Shown: positions 62,656 to 64,000 of the stretch, piece after piece
Position numbering within the stretch: the stretch's first letter is position 1
How the letters are laid out: each line of letters begins with the position of its first letter
DNA from: Hyposmocoma kahamanoa
Taxonomy: Eukaryota > Arthropoda > Insecta > Lepidoptera > Cosmopterigidae
Direction of reading: 5' to 3'
DNA length: 64,000 nucleotides
Assembly (NCBI RefSeq): GCF_003589595.1
Contig: NW_020654810.1
Location: 14,592,569 to 14,656,568, forward strand
Made by a program: the position numbers and the translations under genes
Notes under the pieces: model-generated
Told to the model about the DNA's origin: nothing
Database searches by the model: none
Seen by the model: only the letters and a program-made list of their open reading frames with translations

Positions 62656-62997
62656 ACAATAGTACACCCATGTTGGTAATAAATTTTTATCATTTGCATG
62701 TGACGCTCGACACTGTAACTTGCCATGATGAGGATGTCTTTAGTGACTGAAATATAAACAACAGATTTGACAAAAGCAGCCTCAACAATATGGTCGGTAT
62801 GAAATGTCAAAATCTACCCGCCCCCAATGGAAAAGTCTTCACTATATACATATATTTAATAATCTACTGCTACTAACAATATTTGTATACAAAACAACGT
62901 ATACAAATATTCTTCTTGCGACCGCTAAGGGTGCTATATAAATTGCCATACAAAATTGTGAAGTAATTTACACTGTCGCTAGTGACAACCAATTTGG

Positions 62998-63075
62998 TCT
63001 ATTTTCCTGTTTGGTTTACTTTTCCATTTGGTCTACATGCCCGCTCAGTCTACTTTCCCGATAGATCTACTTTAA
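62998..63075 (-). repeat. GTAGACC/GGGAAA minisatellite, left arm
   Basis: Degenerate TTGGTCTACTTTTCC-type units (TTTGGTCTA, TTCCTGTTTGGTTTACTTTT, CAGTCTACTTTCCCGATAG). They are inverted relative to 63,588-63,812. Confidence 0.75.
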
Positions 63076-63112
63076 TGATGCTTCTACTCAGATAACCTCA
63101 GTACAGAGTACT

Positions 63113-63395
63113 AAAAAAAACCGACCTCAGAAGTTTGTGGAATTATGTCTATTTGCCAAGTTTTATTGAAATCGGTTACCAGAAAGTGCGCGAAACCGGA
63201 TTGACTCCCTAGTTTGCCACCCTTAGATGTGGAATATTTACTTCAAATTGAAATGGGATCACTACTGAGGCAAACTCTTTCCAACAAAAAAGAATCATTA
63301 AAATCGGTTCACAAATAACCAGAGTTATCGCGTAATATATAAAAAAAAATTTTGTCGAATTGAGTGCCTCCTCCTTTTTTGAAGTCGGTTAAAAA
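63113..63395 (+). mobile_element. MITE family D, full-length
   Basis: AAAAAAAACCGACCTCAGAA at the left, GAAGTCGGTTAAAAA at the right. It lies between the two minisatellite arms. Confidence 0.88.
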
Positions 63396-63587
63396 CTGTT
63401 CATTTGATTTTGATTTTTCAAATCATGATTAACGTAAAGCGGCCATCTATTAAAAATATTGAAAAATGTACTCCATGACAATCTGCAATTACGTAATTAC
63501 AAACTGCCTTTGAAAATTTGTAAAACGGATTATTTTTTGTAAAATTTTATTAATTTACATGCTTATGTGGTTATATAATTTATATGC

Positions 63588-63812
63588 TTAGGTGGACCAT
63601 TTGGGCAAGTGGACCGATCGGAAAAGTAGACCGATCTGGAAAGTAGACGAAATGGGAATACTTTCCCGTTTCGTCTACTGCTCAAATGGTAAAGTAGACC
63701 AAACAGCAAAGTAGACGAAATGGGAAATAGATGAATCGGGAAAAACAAGTGGACCGATCGGGAAAGTAGACGAATAGTGAAAGTGGACCGATCGGGAAAG
63801 TAGATCGATTGT
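63588..63812 (+). repeat. GTAGACC/GGGAAA minisatellite, right arm
   Basis: About a dozen imperfect units of 17-20 bases such as AAGTGGACCGATCGGGAAAG and AAGTAGACGAAATGGGAA, with an internal inversion near 63,660. Confidence 0.85.
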
Positions 63813-63887
63813 ACCGAAGGGGCAGAGTGTCTGTGTAAAGTCCGCTATTGTCAGATGTCATATCGTTAGTGGCAGTATAGCTTCTGG

Positions 63888-64000
63888 TGGAAGAGTTTGT
63901 CCAGAGAAGTACAGCCACCTTACCTATTTCTGCCGCCAAGCAGTAATGTGAGCATTACTGGAATCCGGTTTGGAAAGGTAAGGGTGCTGGTGAAATTACA
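63888..64000 (-). mobile_element. SINE-like dispersed repeat, family C, cut by window edge
   Basis: CTATTTCTGCCGCCAAGCAG, GTGAGCATTACTGGAATCCG and AGGTAAGGGTGCTGGTGAAA match the reverse copy at 58.45 kb. Confidence 0.8.

Noticed and set aside
62457..62810. 117-codon minus-strand frame
   Set aside because: Much of it is the reverse of a family-C SINE-like repeat.

Overview
The window looks like nuclear DNA of an insect, most likely a moth or butterfly (Lepidoptera). It is AT-rich, intron-bearing and dense with short dispersed repeats. The identifiable proteins are ordinary insect genes, and the repeat families (tRNA-headed SINEs ending in ATT repeats, LINEs ending in GAT repeats or TTTGAC, MITEs, Penelope-like and mariner elements) are of the kind common in Lepidoptera. 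The order-level call is inference; no species can be named from sequence alone.

Layout. 0-11 kb is mostly gene-free or LINE/Penelope debris, but the minus strand shows several isolated candidate coding exons (2.8-2.9, 4.6, 6.0, 10.9 and 18.9 kb). Three are candidate first exons (4.6, 6.0 and 18.9 kb), and these plus the 10.9 kb exon all end in phase 1, so they may be alternative 5' exons of one minus-strand gene running off the left edge. A single-exon F-box gene of the FBXO7/nutcracker type lies at 11.4-12.4 kb (minus), next to a PIF/Harbinger-type MITE holding a remnant MADF-like ORF. THAP-type first exons occur at 17.5 kb (minus) and 20.9 kb (plus). A 1.3 kb inverted-repeat element sits at 22.6-23.9 kb.

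24.6-29.4 kb (plus) is a complete ribosomal protein S6 kinase gene (S6K; 9 coding exons, 453 residues), with TOS motif, kinase domain, activation-loop, turn-motif and hydrophobic-motif sites. 34.8-36.3 kb (minus) is a complete three-exon RPA-interacting protein gene (RPAIN/RIP). Between and after them lie tandem repeats, MITEs, a Penelope-type hairpin, and a decayed I-type LINE (37.4-43.95 kb) with gag zinc knuckles, endonuclease, RT and RNase H remnants, followed by an antisense LINE RT relic (44.2-45.2 kb).

47.9-62.2 kb (plus) carries the first 12 coding exons (about 680 residues) of Mondo (MondoA/ChREBP family, Drosophila Mondo/Mio). All MCR modules are present; the bHLH-zipper and C-terminal domain must lie beyond the right edge. 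Its introns contain three SINEs, a SINE-like repeat, two MITE types and a structurally complete mariner (60,229-61,505) with an intact 339-codon transposase. The last kilobase is MITE, minisatellite and SINE-like repeat.

Functionally, S6K (TOR growth signalling) and Mondo (sugar-responsive transcription) are both nutrient-response genes, but their proximity is not evidence of joint regulation. No CRISPR array, rRNA gene or confident functional tRNA gene was seen.
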